From positions 1 to 64,000 of the forward strand of contig NZ_MVIJ01000011.1 in assembly GCF_002086735.1 (NCBI RefSeq): a DNA stretch of 64,000 nucleotides, read 5' to 3'. The notes under the pieces were generated by a model, which was given only the letters and a program-made list of their open reading frames with translations, was not told the DNA's origin and ran no database searches. A program made the position numbers and the translations under genes. Of the stretch, positions 27,273 to 36,112 are shown in pieces (the first letter of the stretch is position 1; each line of letters opens with the position of its first letter). Origin of the DNA: Mycobacterium scrofulaceum. Lineage in GTDB: Bacteria > Actinomycetota > Actinomycetes > Mycobacteriales > Mycobacteriaceae.

Positions 27273-27641
27273 CTACCCGGCCGCCCACTGGGTGGCGCGC
27301 TCGAGCTCGTCGAGCCGGAACACGGCGATCTCGCCGGGAACCATCCACGCCAGCGCGTGCAGAACCGGGGCGACCCAATCCTTGTCGGAGACCACCGCGA
27401 TCCGCTTGAACGCCGAATGGTGCGGCAGGACGGTTCCGAAACCCAGCTTGAGGTCCTCGAGCAATCCCCCGGGTCCGAATCCCTCGTAATCGGATGCGAT
27501 GACCTCGACGATCCGCACCTCACCCGCCTGCAGCACCCGGTCGATTTCGGGCCTGAAGTCGCGCAGCTCGTCACCCCGCAACCGGCCCGACACGCGGATG
27601 CCGATCACCTTCTCCGGCATGCCCGGCAGCAGTTCGATCAT
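27273..27641 (-). CDS. SpoIIAA-like (STAS/CRAL-TRIO fold) protein
   Basis: A 122-residue single-domain protein of the SpoIIAA-like family. It starts MIELLPGMPEKVIGIRVSGRL, contains the VSDKDWVAP block, and ends at FRLDELERATQW, which is typical. Members bind lipids or act as small regulators, but no specific role is known. It is the last gene of a three-gene minus-strand operon (GNAT, USP, this gene) under one DosR-type box at 29134. Confidence 0.8.
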   Translation of the reverse strand: MIELLPGMPEKVIGIRVSGRLRGDELRDFRPEIDRVLQAGEVRIVEVIASDYEGFGPGGLLEDLKLGFGTVLPHHSAFKRIAVVSDKDWVAPVLHALAWMVPGEIAVFRLDELERATQWAAG

Positions 27642-27676
27642 CTACCGGCCTCCCCGCCGGACGGCGCTTTTCGCGG

Positions 27677-28555
27677 TCACCGGACCACCAGCACGGGCAC
27701 CCGCGCCGACTGCGCCACCGCGGAGCTCACCGAGCCGAGCAACATCCCGGGGAATCCGCCGCGGCCACGGCTGCCGACCACCACCAGCTGAGCACGCTCG
27801 GACTCCTTGAGCAACCAGTCGGACGGCTTGTCGCAGAACAGCTTCCGCTCGACGTGCACGTCGGGATAGCGTTCCTGCCAGCCGGCCAGGCGCTCGGCCA
27901 GGATTTCGTCGGCTTCCTTCTCGCGGTCGTGCCAGTCCATGCCGAGAATGGGGAACACCCCCACGTCGCTCCACACGTGGACGGCCACCAGCCCGACCCG
28001 CCGGCGGGAGGCCTCGTCGAAGGCCAGCGCGGTGGCCGCCTCCGACGCGGGGGATCCGTCGATGCCCAGCACCACCGGCCCGCTCGGGTGCGGGGCGGCG
28101 CCCTCGTCGGAATGGATGACCGCGACCGGGCAGTGAGCGTAGTGCACGAGCCCCGCGGTCACCGAGCCGAGCAACAAGCGGCCCATCGCACCGAGCCCCT
28201 GGCTGCCGGCGACCAGGACCCAGGCATCTCTGGATGCCTCGATCAGCGCCGGAACGATGGCCGAATACACGGTCTCGGTATGTATTTCGGGTGGTTTCGC
28301 GTCGCCCAGGCTCGCGTTGAGCGTCTTGCGGGCCTGGTCGATCACGTGCTGGGCGCTGTCCTGCTGCCATTCGGGCATGTCGGCATACAGTTGGCCCACC
28401 GGCCAGCCCACCACGACGGGCGGCACGGCATGCATCAGCGTGATGGGCAGGTCGCGCATGACGGCCTCGCGTGTTCCCCAGGCGACGGCGACGTCGGAGG
28501 CGGCCGACCCGTCGACACACACCAGCACCCCGTATTTCTTCGCGTTGACCGCCAT
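27677..28555 (-). CDS. Universal stress protein, two domains
   Basis: A 292-residue tandem USP. The first ATP motif is [21 protein letters not shown] and the second is VVVGSRGRGGFPGMLLGSVS; both keep G-x2-G-x9-G(S/T). It resembles Rv2623/Rv2005c. ATG 28555 (MAVNAKKYGVLVCVDGSAAS) has a GGAGCGG upstream. The gene begins 11 bases after the GNAT gene, so they are cotranscribed. It is expected to bind ATP and to be induced in hypoxia. Confidence 0.92.
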   Translation of the reverse strand: MAVNAKKYGVLVCVDGSAASDVAVAWGTREAVMRDLPITLMHAVPPVVVGWPVGQLYADMPEWQQDSAQHVIDQARKTLNASLGDAKPPEIHTETVYSAIVPALIEASRDAWVLVAGSQGLGAMGRLLLGSVTAGLVHYAHCPVAVIHSDEGAAPHPSGPVVLGIDGSPASEAATALAFDEASRRRVGLVAVHVWSDVGVFPILGMDWHDREKEADEILAERLAGWQERYPDVHVERKLFCDKPSDWLLKESERAQLVVVGSRGRGGFPGMLLGSVSSAVAQSARVPVLVVR

Positions 28556-28566
28556 GTTCCGCTCCT

Positions 28567-29100
28567 CTACGCCGGCGCCTCGTCGAATTTCGGCAGCTCG
28601 ATCTCGAGGTGCCTGATAGATCCGTAATCGTTTGGCCGGCAGGGCCAGCCGAGGTCGAAAAAGACCGTGAGCATGAGGTGGTTCTCGCCGAGGACGTCGG
28701 CGACGAACCGCGTGACCCCGTGCGCCCGGGCGAGGGGGGCCAGGTGCTTGAGCAGGGCCGTCCCCACGCCCACCGAATGGTCCCGGTGGGCGACCACGAC
28801 CGCGACCTCGGCGACCTCCGGGTCGTCGACGACGACGCAGTGGGCGACACCGATCAGCCGGTCCCCGTCGAAGGCGCCGAGAGCGTACAACCCGTCGGCG
28901 GGCTCGGTCAGCTTGGCGACGAGGTCGTGCAGCGGCGACAACTGCAGCGTGAAGAACCGGAAGTATCGGTCGTGGTCGGACAGGTGCTGGTGCAGCGCCA
29001 GGACGGCCTCGGCGTCGGCCCCGGTCAGGGGCCGCAACGACACCCGCCGCCCGTCGAGCAGACGGGCCGAGTCGGCGGCGTCCACCGAGCGATCACTCAC
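28567..29100 (-). CDS. GNAT-family N-acetyltransferase
   Basis: A 177-residue acetyltransferase. The fold is recognised from RVSLRPLTGADAEAVLALHQ at the start, the central VAEVAVVVAHRDHSVGVGTALL (acetyl-CoA pyrophosphate loop, variant of Q/RxxGxG/A) and the C-terminal DVLGENHLMLTVFFDLGW. It resembles the acetyltransferase domain found in Pat-type proteins, though no cNMP domain is fused. It heads an operon with a USP and a SpoIIAA-like gene. A perfect DosR core lies 37 bases upstream. The substrate is unknown. Confidence 0.82.
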   Translation of the reverse strand: MSDRSVDAADSARLLDGRRVSLRPLTGADAEAVLALHQHLSDHDRYFRFFTLQLSPLHDLVAKLTEPADGLYALGAFDGDRLIGVAHCVVVDDPEVAEVAVVVAHRDHSVGVGTALLKHLAPLARAHGVTRFVADVLGENHLMLTVFFDLGWPCRPNDYGSIRHLEIELPKFDEAPA

Positions 29101-29133
29101 GGTGCCACGCTAAAACCGGGGCGGCACGGTTGG

Positions 29134-29153
29134 GCAGGGCCGTTGGACCCCAT
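29134..29153. promoter_or_regulatory. DosR box upstream of GNAT-USP operon
   Basis: The core GGGCCGTTGGACCC (29137-29150) fits GGGNC-N4-GNCCC exactly. It lies 34-53 bases before the GNAT start on the minus strand. It also lies about 35 bases beyond the dosS stop, which reads towards it. Confidence 0.85.
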
Positions 29154-29186
29154 GGCCGCCCCCATTGGTCCCGTCGCACGCGATCG

Positions 29187-30911
29187 CTACTGGTCGATCA
29201 GCGGGGCGACCCAGTGCACCCGGGTGCCGCCCTCCGGGGGGCCGGTGATCTCGCAGGCGCCGCCCAGCCGTTCGGCCCGGCGCTGCATGTTAGCCAGGCC
29301 GCTGTGCCGGGTGTTGCCGTCGGGTATGCCGGTGCCGTTGTCGATGACGTCGAGGACGAACATGTCGGCGACGCTGATCTCGACGGTCAGCCGCGTCGCG
29401 CCGGAATGGCGCAGGGAGTTGCTGACGGCTTCCGCGGTCACCGCCTCGGCGTGGTCGGCAAGCTCGCCGCCCACGGCGGTCATGGGCCCGTGCATGCGCA
29501 CGGTGGTCACGATGTCGCGGTCCTCGGTCAGGTCGGCAACCACCTGCTGGATGCGGTACCGGAAGTCGGTCTTACCCGGCGGGGATTTCAACTGGAAGAT
29601 CGTGGTGCGGATCTCCTCGATGATGGTCTGCAGGTCGTCCAGCGTGCGGTTGAGCCGCTCGACCACCTCCGGGGAGCGCGCCCGCGCCAGCGTCCCCTGC
29701 AAATCCATGCCGGCGGCGAAGAGCCGCTGGATGACGTGGTCGTGCAGGTCGTGCGCGATGCGCTCCCGCTCGGCCAGGATGGTCAGCCGGCGCGCGTCCT
29801 CCCGGGCCGAGGCCAGCACGAGCGCGATCGCGGCGTGCGTGGCGAAATCGCTGACCAACTCGAGGTAGCTGTCGTCGAAGGGCGGCTGGTCGGCGCCGCG
29901 CGCGATGGCGATCACCCCGACGACCTCGTCGCGCGCGCGCAGCGGCATCAGGATGGCCGGGCGCTGCCCGACGTCGGTGAACGCCTGGATCGGGTACCGC
30001 AGCGTCTCGGTGATCAGCGGTTGGCCGGAACGGAACACCGCGCCGCTGGTCGAGGCGTCCACCGGGACGCGCTGACCGACCACCTCGGCGGCGTGCAGGC
30101 CCACCGCGGCCGACACCACCAGGGTGTCCACCTCGTCGTCGGGCAGGTCGGGGTCGGCGGGGACCAGGACGATCGCCTGCTCGGCGTCGGTCAGGTTCCG
30201 GGCGCTTTCCGCGATCACCTGCAGTGGGCGCCGGTGCGGCTCCGGCCTGGACAGCAGCGCGGTCGTGATCTCGCGGCTGGCCTCCATCCACTTCACCGCC
30301 GTCCGCTCGCGCTCGAACACCTGCGCGTTGTCGATGGCGACCGCGGCGGCGAACGCCAGGGCGCGGGCGGCCACCTCGTCGGACTCGGAGAACACCCGCT
30401 CCGGATCGACGTGGGTGAGGTAGAGGTTGCCGAACACCGTCTCGCGGATGGTGATCGGCACCGCGAGGAATGCGCGCATCGGCGGGTGGTGCTCGGGAAA
30501 CCCGGCCGAGGCCGGGTGGGCGCTCAGGTCGTCCATCCGCAGGGCCGGCGTGTCCAGCAGTGACAGGCTCAGCAGGCCCTTCCCCACCGGCAGGTGCCCG
30601 ATCCGCGACACGGTGTCGGGGTCCATCCCCTCGTGGACGAACGACATCAGGTTGCCGTCGGGGTCGCGGATGGCCAGCGCCCCGTAGGGGGCGGAGGTCA
30701 GCCTCCTGGCCGCGGCGATGATCCGGTGCAGCGTGGCGTCGAGGTCGAGCCCCGCGCCGATCTCGACGATGACCCGGAGCAACTGCTCCATCTGATCGCG
30801 GGCGGCCAGCAACTCGTCGAGTTGCTCGTGCATCCGGCTGACCAGCCCACGTTGGCCGAGCCCGGCGAACGCCGAGCCGCTATCGTCGCTCGTCACCCCG
30901 ATAGTCTTCAC
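29187..30911 (-). CDS. dosS: DosS/DosT-like heme sensor histidine kinase
   Basis: This kinase of about 574 residues has two GAF domains (about 40-200 and 215-365), a HisKA_3 dimerisation domain with the phospho-acceptor in ERIAHDLHDHVIQRLF, and a HATPase domain (EAVSNSLRHSGA, DNGTGIPDG). The first GAF keeps GFPEHHPPMR; its second His aligns with proximal heme ligand His149 of M. tuberculosis DosS, so O2/NO/CO sensing is expected. The start is uncertain: GTG 30911 is chosen, with TTG 30932 or GTG 30896 possible. It lies 109 bases downstream of dosR on the same strand. Confidence 0.9.
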   Translation of the reverse strand: MKTIGVTSDDSGSAFAGLGQRGLVSRMHEQLDELLAARDQMEQLLRVIVEIGAGLDLDATLHRIIAAARRLTSAPYGALAIRDPDGNLMSFVHEGMDPDTVSRIGHLPVGKGLLSLSLLDTPALRMDDLSAHPASAGFPEHHPPMRAFLAVPITIRETVFGNLYLTHVDPERVFSESDEVAARALAFAAAVAIDNAQVFERERTAVKWMEASREITTALLSRPEPHRRPLQVIAESARNLTDAEQAIVLVPADPDLPDDEVDTLVVSAAVGLHAAEVVGQRVPVDASTSGAVFRSGQPLITETLRYPIQAFTDVGQRPAILMPLRARDEVVGVIAIARGADQPPFDDSYLELVSDFATHAAIALVLASAREDARRLTILAERERIAHDLHDHVIQRLFAAGMDLQGTLARARSPEVVERLNRTLDDLQTIIEEIRTTIFQLKSPPGKTDFRYRIQQVVADLTEDRDIVTTVRMHGPMTAVGGELADHAEAVTAEAVSNSLRHSGATRLTVEISVADMFVLDVIDNGTGIPDGNTRHSGLANMQRRAERLGGACEITGPPEGGTRVHWVAPLIDQ

Positions 30912-31019
30912 CCCGCTTCGAATGCGCCGCAATTTCAGATGGCACGTTCAGCCTAAACACAAATTGTCAAGCGCCCAAGCGAAGACTTGTCGTCGACCGC
31001 GTGGCGTCGTCCGCCCACG

Positions 31020-31691
31020 TCAGGCGGGTGGCGTCGGCTCCGGCGGATGCGGCTGGCCGGGCCGCTGGTCCAGTTTGGAGGCGAACACCGCCGCCTGGGT
31101 GCGGCGCTCCATGCCGAGCTTGGCCAGCAGCCGCGAGACGTAGTTCTTCACCGTCTTCTCGGCGAGGAACATCCGGGCGGCGATCTGCCTGTTGGTCAGG
31201 CCCTCGCTGAGCAGACCCAGCAGCGTGCGCTCCTGTTCGGTGAGCCCGGACAACGGGTCTTCGCGTTCCGCCGCGCCGCGCAGCTTCGCCATCAGCGCGG
31301 CCGCCGCCCGGTTGTCCAGCAGCGATTTGCCGGCGCCCACCTCCTTGATGGCGTGGGCCAGCTCCATGCCCTTGATGTCCTTGACGACGTAGCCGCTCGC
31401 GCCGGCCAGGATCGCCTCGAGCATCGCCTCGTCGGAGGTGAACGACGTCAACATCAGGCAACGCAGGTCGGGATGGTCGGACACCAGGTCGCGGCACAGC
31501 TCGATGCCGTTGCCGTCCGGAAGCCGCACGTCCAGCACGGCGACGTCGGGCTGCAGCGCCGGGATGCGTGCTTTGGCTTCGGAGACGGAGCCCGCCTCAC
31601 CGACAATCTCCAGCTCGGGGTCCGAGGCCAGCAGATCGGCGAGACCGCGCCGGACGACTTCATGGTCGTCGACCAGGAAAACCTTGACCAC
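31020..31691 (-). CDS. dosR: Dormancy response regulator DosR (DevR)
   Basis: This 223-residue NarL-type response regulator is nearly collinear with M. tuberculosis DosR. The receiver has the acidic pair Asp8/Asp9, phospho-acceptor Asp54 ([12 protein letters not shown]) and Lys104. The LuxR helix-turn-helix carries the DNA-contact residues Lys179, Lys182 and Asn183 in [10 protein letters not shown], plus Thr198. GTG 31691 gives the known N-terminus ([16 protein letters not shown]) and has AGGAAGGG upstream; the longer frame lacks support. It follows an Rv2028c-like USP, whereas M. tuberculosis has Rv3134c there. Confidence 0.97.
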   Translation of the reverse strand: MVKVFLVDDHEVVRRGLADLLASDPELEIVGEAGSVSEAKARIPALQPDVAVLDVRLPDGNGIELCRDLVSDHPDLRCLMLTSFTSDEAMLEAILAGASGYVVKDIKGMELAHAIKEVGAGKSLLDNRAAAALMAKLRGAAEREDPLSGLTEQERTLLGLLSEGLTNRQIAARMFLAEKTVKNYVSRLLAKLGMERRTQAAVFASKLDQRPGQPHPPEPTPPA

Positions 31692-31715
31692 TACCAACCC
31701 TTCCTGCCGTTCGCG

Positions 31716-31735
31716 CCAAGGCCCAATATCCCACA
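31716..31735. promoter_or_regulatory. Weak DosR-like box just upstream of dosR
   Basis: The minus-strand core GGGATATTGGGCCT (31719-31732) matches GGGNC-N4-GNCCC except for T at the first key C and T at the last position. It lies 25 bases before the dosR start. It could give local autoregulation besides readthrough from the upstream operon. Confidence 0.4.
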
Positions 31736-31753
31736 TCTGGTGACCGACCGGCC

Positions 31754-32572
31754 TCACAAGTGCTGCGGATTCACGATCAGAAGCGAACAGTTGGCGTCCT
31801 GCATCACCGAACTGCCGACCGGGCCGACCAGCTCGGCCACATGCCGGCGATCGTGGGCGCCGACGATGACCAACCCGACCGGACCGCGGTGGGCGGCCAG
31901 GTAGTCCAGCAGCCTGGCGTGTACCGCCACCGATTCGACTCGCAGCTGCGGATGGCGGCGCTTCCATCGGGCCAGCCGGCGATCGAGGTCGGCGAGCGCG
32001 CGCCGGTCGGCCTCGGTGTCACCGCGTTCGGCGGGCCCGCCGCGCCGCGAGACGACCGCCTCGAGGGCGGCGTCGCGCAGCAGGGCCTCCTCGACGGCCG
32101 CGGTCAGCAGCACCGAGTCCGGCGACCCGTCGATCTCGACGACCGTCTTGCCTTCGGGTTGGTCGCGGCGACCGTCGCCGCCGCGGACGATCGCCACCGG
32201 GCAGTGCGCCGAGATGGCGAGGGCGGCGGCGGTAGAGCCGACCCGCCCCCGTTGAAAGTGGCGTAACCCGACCGCCCCGACGCAGACCATGGCCGCCGAG
32301 GCCGAGGAGCGGATGAGCGACCCGACCGCGGGCCCGTGAGCGATCTCCGTTTCGACCCGCACCGGCTTGCCCGTCGCGCGGATCGCCGCGACCGCGTGCC
32401 GGAGCGCCAGCTCGGCGGCTTCTTCACCGTCGCCGGGGTCGGTCGCATACAGCAGGCGCAGCGGAACACCCCGGCTCTCCGCCTCGTCGACCGCCCACAG
32501 GGCCGCGCGTATCGCCGCTTTGGAACCATCGACACCGGCCACGATCGACTGGGTCGTCAGTGAATCCGTCAT
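31754..32572 (-). CDS. Universal stress protein (Rv2028c-like)
   Basis: A 272-residue USP most like M. tuberculosis Rv2028c, sharing WAVDEAxSRxxPLRLLYA, SLIRxSAxAAxVCVGA, [21 protein letters not shown] and the LLDYLA block. The first nucleotide loop is the variant [20 protein letters not shown]; the second domain lacks a loop. ATG 32572 overlaps the stop of a 32-codon ORF (ATGA). It belongs to the Rv2030c-pfkB-Rv2028c unit and occupies the site next to dosR that Rv3134c holds in M. tuberculosis. Confidence 0.9.
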   Translation of the reverse strand: MTDSLTTQSIVAGVDGSKAAIRAALWAVDEAESRGVPLRLLYATDPGDGEEAAELALRHAVAAIRATGKPVRVETEIAHGPAVGSLIRSSASAAMVCVGAVGLRHFQRGRVGSTAAALAISAHCPVAIVRGGDGRRDQPEGKTVVEIDGSPDSVLLTAAVEEALLRDAALEAVVSRRGGPAERGDTEADRRALADLDRRLARWKRRHPQLRVESVAVHARLLDYLAAHRGPVGLVIVGAHDRRHVAELVGPVGSSVMQDANCSLLIVNPQHL

Positions 32573-32667
32573 CGGTCTCGGTGGCGGACCACGAGCGCCG
32601 AACGGTCGGGGTAGCCGACGGTCGGATGGCGGTTCGGGGTGGTCACTTCGGCGCGCGGCCGGTTCAT
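32569..32667 (-). CDS. 32-residue ORF bridging pfkB and USP
   Basis: ATG 32667 overlaps the pfkB stop as ATGA, and the TGA at 32569-32571 overlaps the USP start as ATGA, so all three frames are joined end to end. The peptide ends [20 protein letters not shown]. This resembles the last strand of a USP (compare RHPDCSVLVVR in the USP at 45921). It may be a fossil of a lost USP, such as an Rv3134c-like gene, kept for translational coupling, or a real microprotein. Only the sequence layout supports it. Confidence 0.5.
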   Translation of the reverse strand: MNRPRAEVTTPNRHPTVGYPDRSALVVRHRDR

Positions 32668-33683
32668 GTCGGCTCCCGGTAGGCCCGGCCGCTCAATTCC
32701 AGGCTATTGCTCGTCCCCACCTCTGCCGGTTCGGCGACCAGCTCGAACAACCGCTCGATGTCGGCGCGCTCGAAGACCGCCGTGCCGGGTGTCATCAGCA
32801 TCGCCGTGCCCGCCGCGATCCCGTAGCGAACGGATTTGGCGAGCGACCACCCGTGCGTGATACCCACCGTGATCGCGGCGACCATCGCGTCGCCGGCCCC
32901 CACGCCGCTCTCGCTTCGCATCGGGACCGCCGAAAACCGCTGGCTCGCATAAGGTGTCGCGAGGAGTGCACCGTAAGCGCCCAGGGACACCACGACGACC
33001 TGGGCGCGGCCACTGTCGATCAGCTCGTGGGCGGCGGCCAACTGCTCGGCCTCGGTGGCCAGCCGGCGGCCGACGCACTCCCTGAGTTCCCGCACGCTCG
33101 CCTTGAGCAGGAACACCCCCGAGGAGATGTGCTGCAGGCCGCCGCCGGAGGTGTCCAGGATCAGCTTCACGTCCAGCTGCCGGCAGATGTCGGCCACCCG
33201 CTGGTAGTAGTCGGCCGGAACACCCGGCGGCAGACTGCCGCTGGCCACAACGACTTCGGCCGATTGAGCCGCCATCCGCAGCTGGTCGAGGCATTCCTCC
33301 TGCACCGGGGCGGTCAGCTCCGGACCCGGCAGCACGAACCGGTACTGCTGGCCGGTGCTGGTCTCGTTGACCGTGAAACTCTCCCGCGTCTGGGCGGCGA
33401 TCGGGATCTGCCGGAACGGCACCTGCGCCTCGCTGAGCAGGGTCATCAGCAGACCACCGTGCGACCCGCCCGCGGGAAATACCGCCAACACCGAGCTGCC
33501 GAGGACCTTGGCGACCCGGGCGACGTTGATCCCGCCGCCGCCCGGGTCGTAGCGGGTCGCCGAGCAGCGCAGCTTGTCGGTGGGGCGCACGACGCCGACA
33601 CTCGTGGTGATGTCGAGCGCGGGATTCATGGTCAACGTGACGATCCGCGTCGGGCCCGGCGACCGTTCGGCCTGCATCTCCAT
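32664..33683 (-). CDS. pfkB: PfkB-type sugar kinase (Rv2029c-like)
   Basis: A 339-residue ribokinase-family kinase, the same length as Rv2029c. Motifs are LTMNPALDITTSV at the N-terminus, DPGGGGINVARV (sugar-binding glycines) and SGVGAGDAMVAAITVG with the catalytic Asp. PfkB2-type enzymes phosphorylate fructose-6-phosphate or tagatose-6-phosphate. ATG 33683 gives the family length; the frame extends upstream without support. It sits 20 bases after the Rv2030c-like gene and overlaps the next small ORF, so it lies within a DosR-box operon leading to dosR-dosS. Confidence 0.92.
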   Translation of the reverse strand: MEMQAERSPGPTRIVTLTMNPALDITTSVGVVRPTDKLRCSATRYDPGGGGINVARVAKVLGSSVLAVFPAGGSHGGLLMTLLSEAQVPFRQIPIAAQTRESFTVNETSTGQQYRFVLPGPELTAPVQEECLDQLRMAAQSAEVVVASGSLPPGVPADYYQRVADICRQLDVKLILDTSGGGLQHISSGVFLLKASVRELRECVGRRLATEAEQLAAAHELIDSGRAQVVVVSLGAYGALLATPYASQRFSAVPMRSESGVGAGDAMVAAITVGITHGWSLAKSVRYGIAAGTAMLMTPGTAVFERADIERLFELVAEPAEVGTSNSLELSGRAYREPT

Positions 33684-33703
33684 CTTCGTTGGCCCCCCGG
33701 GGT

Positions 33704-35743
33704 TTACAGGCCGCTCGGGTACGTTTCCGGCGTTTCGCCGGCGATCCAGAGGCTGGTGACCTCGAGGGGTTCCAGCGCGCGCGTCCGATCGATGTGGATC
33801 ATCGCGTCGAACTGGTCGGCGGGCCGGACGTGGAAGTAGTGGCTCTGCCGTTCGGTCTCGGGCCGGTAGATCACGCCGATGGCGCGGCCCAACCGGACCG
33901 CGCTCAGCGGCTCGGCGGCTCCCGGGCTGATCTGCGCCGACACCAGGAACGCGCTGCGGCCCGTCTCGTGCAGGAGCTCCTCGATGCTCCCGTTCAGCGC
34001 CGGGCGGACGACCTTTCGTTCGGCGATGCCGCCCCAGTCGCCGGCCGCGGTGACCGTGCCCGAGTACGTGCTGAAGCCGATCAGGCGGGCTTCGTCGCCG
34101 CGCCGCTGCCGGACCAGTTGGCCGAGCGTGAGTTGCCCATCGGCCCACACTTCGGTGGCGCGCGCATCCCCGACGTGGGAGTTGTGTGCCCACACCACAA
34201 TTCGGGTAGAGGGGACGTCCTGGTGGCGGTCCAAGTGCTGCAGCAGCGCGTCGAGCGTCTGCGCCATGTGCTTGTCCCGCAGGTTCCAGGAGGTCACCCG
34301 CCCGCTGAACATCGCCCGGTAGTACACCTCGGCGTTGTGCACCGTCTGCGCGTTCTGGTGGGCATAGAACAATTCGTCCTCGGCGAGCAGGCCGTCCCTG
34401 CGCGCATAGGCCAGCTGGTTGCGCTGCAGGTCGACCAGCTGATCGATCGCTTCCTGCTCACACGACGGGCCGGCGCCGAAGGCCGCCGAGAAGCCGTACG
34501 CCTGACCGTCGTCCGCCGATGCGTGGTCGAAGCACCCATAACGTTGCCGCGCCCGCGCCGCCGCCCTGGGATCGACCTTGTCGAGGTAGCCGATCACCTC
34601 CTCCATGGACCGGTGCAGGCTGTACAGATCCAGACCGTAGAAGCCGGCCTGACGCTGGCCGTTGTTCTCGTGCAACCGGTTTCGGGTGCGCAGCCACTCG
34701 ACGAAGTCGCGGACGACGGTGTTGCGCCACATCCAGGCGGGAAAACGCTCGAATCCGCTCAACGCCTCGTCGGCGCTGGTGTCCTCGCCGAGGCCGCGAA
34801 CGTAGCGATTCACCCGGTAGGCGTCGGGCCAGTCGGCCTCGGCGGCGACGGCACAGAAGCCCTTCTCCTCGATCAGCCACTTCGTGATCTCGACGCGGGC
34901 CTCGTAGAACTCGTGTGTGCCGTGCGAGCTTTCACCGATCAGCACGATGCGCGCGTCACCGATCAGCTCCTGGAGCGTCTCGCGCGGCGGGACACCCCCC
35001 GGCGCGTCGATGGCCACCCGGCCGATCACCTCGGCGGGGGTGCGCGCGGCGGCCTTCCGCGGCGCCCCGGTCGTCGGCGTGGCGAGCAGGCCACGCACCT
35101 CGTCGTCGGTGACCTGCCGGAAATCCCAGAAGGACTCCCCGACCGCGAGGAACGGGGTGGGCATGCTCGCGCACACGACGTCGTCGACCTGGCCGGCGAA
35201 TTCCCGGCAGGTGGATTCGGGGGCCGCAGGTACGGCGATGACGATGTGCGCGGGCTCGGCTTCGCGCAGCGCCTGCACCGCCGCGGACATGCTTGCGCCG
35301 GTGGCCAATCCGTCGTCGACGAGAATGACCGTCTTGCCGGCCACGTCCACCGGTGGACGCCCGTCGCGGTAGGCGGCCTCCCGCCGGATCAGTTCCCGGC
35401 CTTCCCGCTCGGCGACGGCGCGCAGTTCCTGCGGGGTGATGCGCAAACCCCGCACCACGTCGTCGTTGACCACGACGCGGCCCCCGCTCGCGAGCGCTCC
35501 GACGGCGAACTCCTCGTGGCCGGGGGCGCCGAGTTTGCGGACGATGAACGCGTCCAGCGGGGCGTGCAGCGCCGCCGCCACCTCCCACGCGACGGGGATG
35601 CCGCCCCGCGCCAGGCCCAGCACGATCACGTCGTGCCGGTCACGGTAGGCGCCCAGCAGGTTCGCCAGCACCCGGCCGGCCTCGGCGCGGTCGCGGAACA
35701 CGCGCCGCGGCGACCGGCGGGTGGCGTCAGCTGCCCTGGTCAT
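33704..35743 (-). CDS. Phosphoribosyltransferase-erythromycin esterase fusion (Rv2030c-like)
   Basis: The 679-residue protein closely resembles M. tuberculosis Rv2030c. Residues about 10-215 are a type I phosphoribosyltransferase ([18 protein letters not shown], the PRPP loop). Residues about 240-670 are an erythromycin-esterase/EreA-like domain with [27 protein letters not shown] and [13 protein letters not shown]. The substrate is unknown. ATG 35743 follows an adjacent GTG, and an in-frame stop lies just upstream, so the N-terminus is fixed. It heads the Rv2030c-pfkB-USP-dosR-dosS run under the DosR box at 35826. Confidence 0.92.
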   Translation of the reverse strand: MTRAADATRRSPRRVFRDRAEAGRVLANLLGAYRDRHDVIVLGLARGGIPVAWEVAAALHAPLDAFIVRKLGAPGHEEFAVGALASGGRVVVNDDVVRGLRITPQELRAVAEREGRELIRREAAYRDGRPPVDVAGKTVILVDDGLATGASMSAAVQALREAEPAHIVIAVPAAPESTCREFAGQVDDVVCASMPTPFLAVGESFWDFRQVTDDEVRGLLATPTTGAPRKAAARTPAEVIGRVAIDAPGGVPPRETLQELIGDARIVLIGESSHGTHEFYEARVEITKWLIEEKGFCAVAAEADWPDAYRVNRYVRGLGEDTSADEALSGFERFPAWMWRNTVVRDFVEWLRTRNRLHENNGQRQAGFYGLDLYSLHRSMEEVIGYLDKVDPRAAARARQRYGCFDHASADDGQAYGFSAAFGAGPSCEQEAIDQLVDLQRNQLAYARRDGLLAEDELFYAHQNAQTVHNAEVYYRAMFSGRVTSWNLRDKHMAQTLDALLQHLDRHQDVPSTRIVVWAHNSHVGDARATEVWADGQLTLGQLVRQRRGDEARLIGFSTYSGTVTAAGDWGGIAERKVVRPALNGSIEELLHETGRSAFLVSAQISPGAAEPLSAVRLGRAIGVIYRPETERQSHYFHVRPADQFDAMIHIDRTRALEPLEVTSLWIAGETPETYPSGL

Positions 35744-35765
35744 CACGCACCATGCCTGTAGTCAT
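35727..35765 (-). CDS. Possible 12-residue leader ORF
   Basis: ATG 35765 is preceded by a strong GAGGAG and encodes [12 protein letters not shown], ending at a TGA inside the Rv2030c-like gene in another frame. The main start itself has only a weak ribosome site. A short leader ORF that couples or limits translation of the main gene is possible. It could also begin eight codons earlier. It is unproven. Confidence 0.35.
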   Translation of the reverse strand: MTTGMVRDDQGS

Positions 35766-35825
35766 GGCAATCTCCTCGACCTTCACCATCGACGACTCCA
35801 TCCGACCAGCGCGGCGTAATCGGCG

Positions 35826-35845
35826 GTAGGGACCGAAGTCCCGGG
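35826..35845. promoter_or_regulatory. DosR box upstream of Rv2030c-pfkB-dosRS operon
   Basis: The core GGGACCGAAGTCCC (35829-35842) is a perfect GGGNC-N4-GNCCC site and very close to the M. tuberculosis consensus. It lies 83 bases before ATG 35743 on the minus strand. All genes down to dosS follow with no gap above 123 bases. Confidence 0.9.
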
Positions 35846-35865
35846 CTCGCGGGTCGTTCGTCGGC

Positions 35866-36105
35866 TCAGCGCCGTCGGCGCAGCTCGCCGATGTAGGCCA
35901 TGACCCGGTTGAGGATGAGGCCGTAGGCGTCGCCGTCTTCGACCAGGCGGACCAGTCCGCGGTGCCGGAGAAAGCCGTCGAGACGCTGGTCCAGCCGCCA
36001 GTCGAGGTAGGTGTCGCCGGCATAGGGTGAGTGCAGGAACTCGAACGCGAGCTCGTCGACATCGGCGTCGGTCAACGACGGACACCCGTCTGTGGTGGAA
36101 GGCAT
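35866..36105 (-). CDS. Small conserved-looking protein, 79 residues
   Basis: I do not recognise this protein. It is acidic at the N-terminus (LTDADVDELAFEFLHSPYAG), has a YLDWRLDQRLDGFLRHRGL middle and ends in a basic ELRRRR tail, which suggests a small helical fold. ATG 36105 is seven bases after the DUF1918 stop, so the two are cotranslated; the longer frame overlaps that gene and is rejected. It is likely induced with the nitroreductase-DUF1918 operon. Confidence 0.65.
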   Translation of the reverse strand: MPSTTDGCPSLTDADVDELAFEFLHSPYAGDTYLDWRLDQRLDGFLRHRGLVRLVEDGDAYGLILNRVMAYIGELRRRR

Positions 36106-36112
36106 CGGCCGG

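Noticed and set aside
32573..32663. A separate DosR box for the Rv2028c-like USP and dosR
   Set aside because: TTCGGG occurs near 32633 but the second half does not match; the region is better read as a small coding frame.
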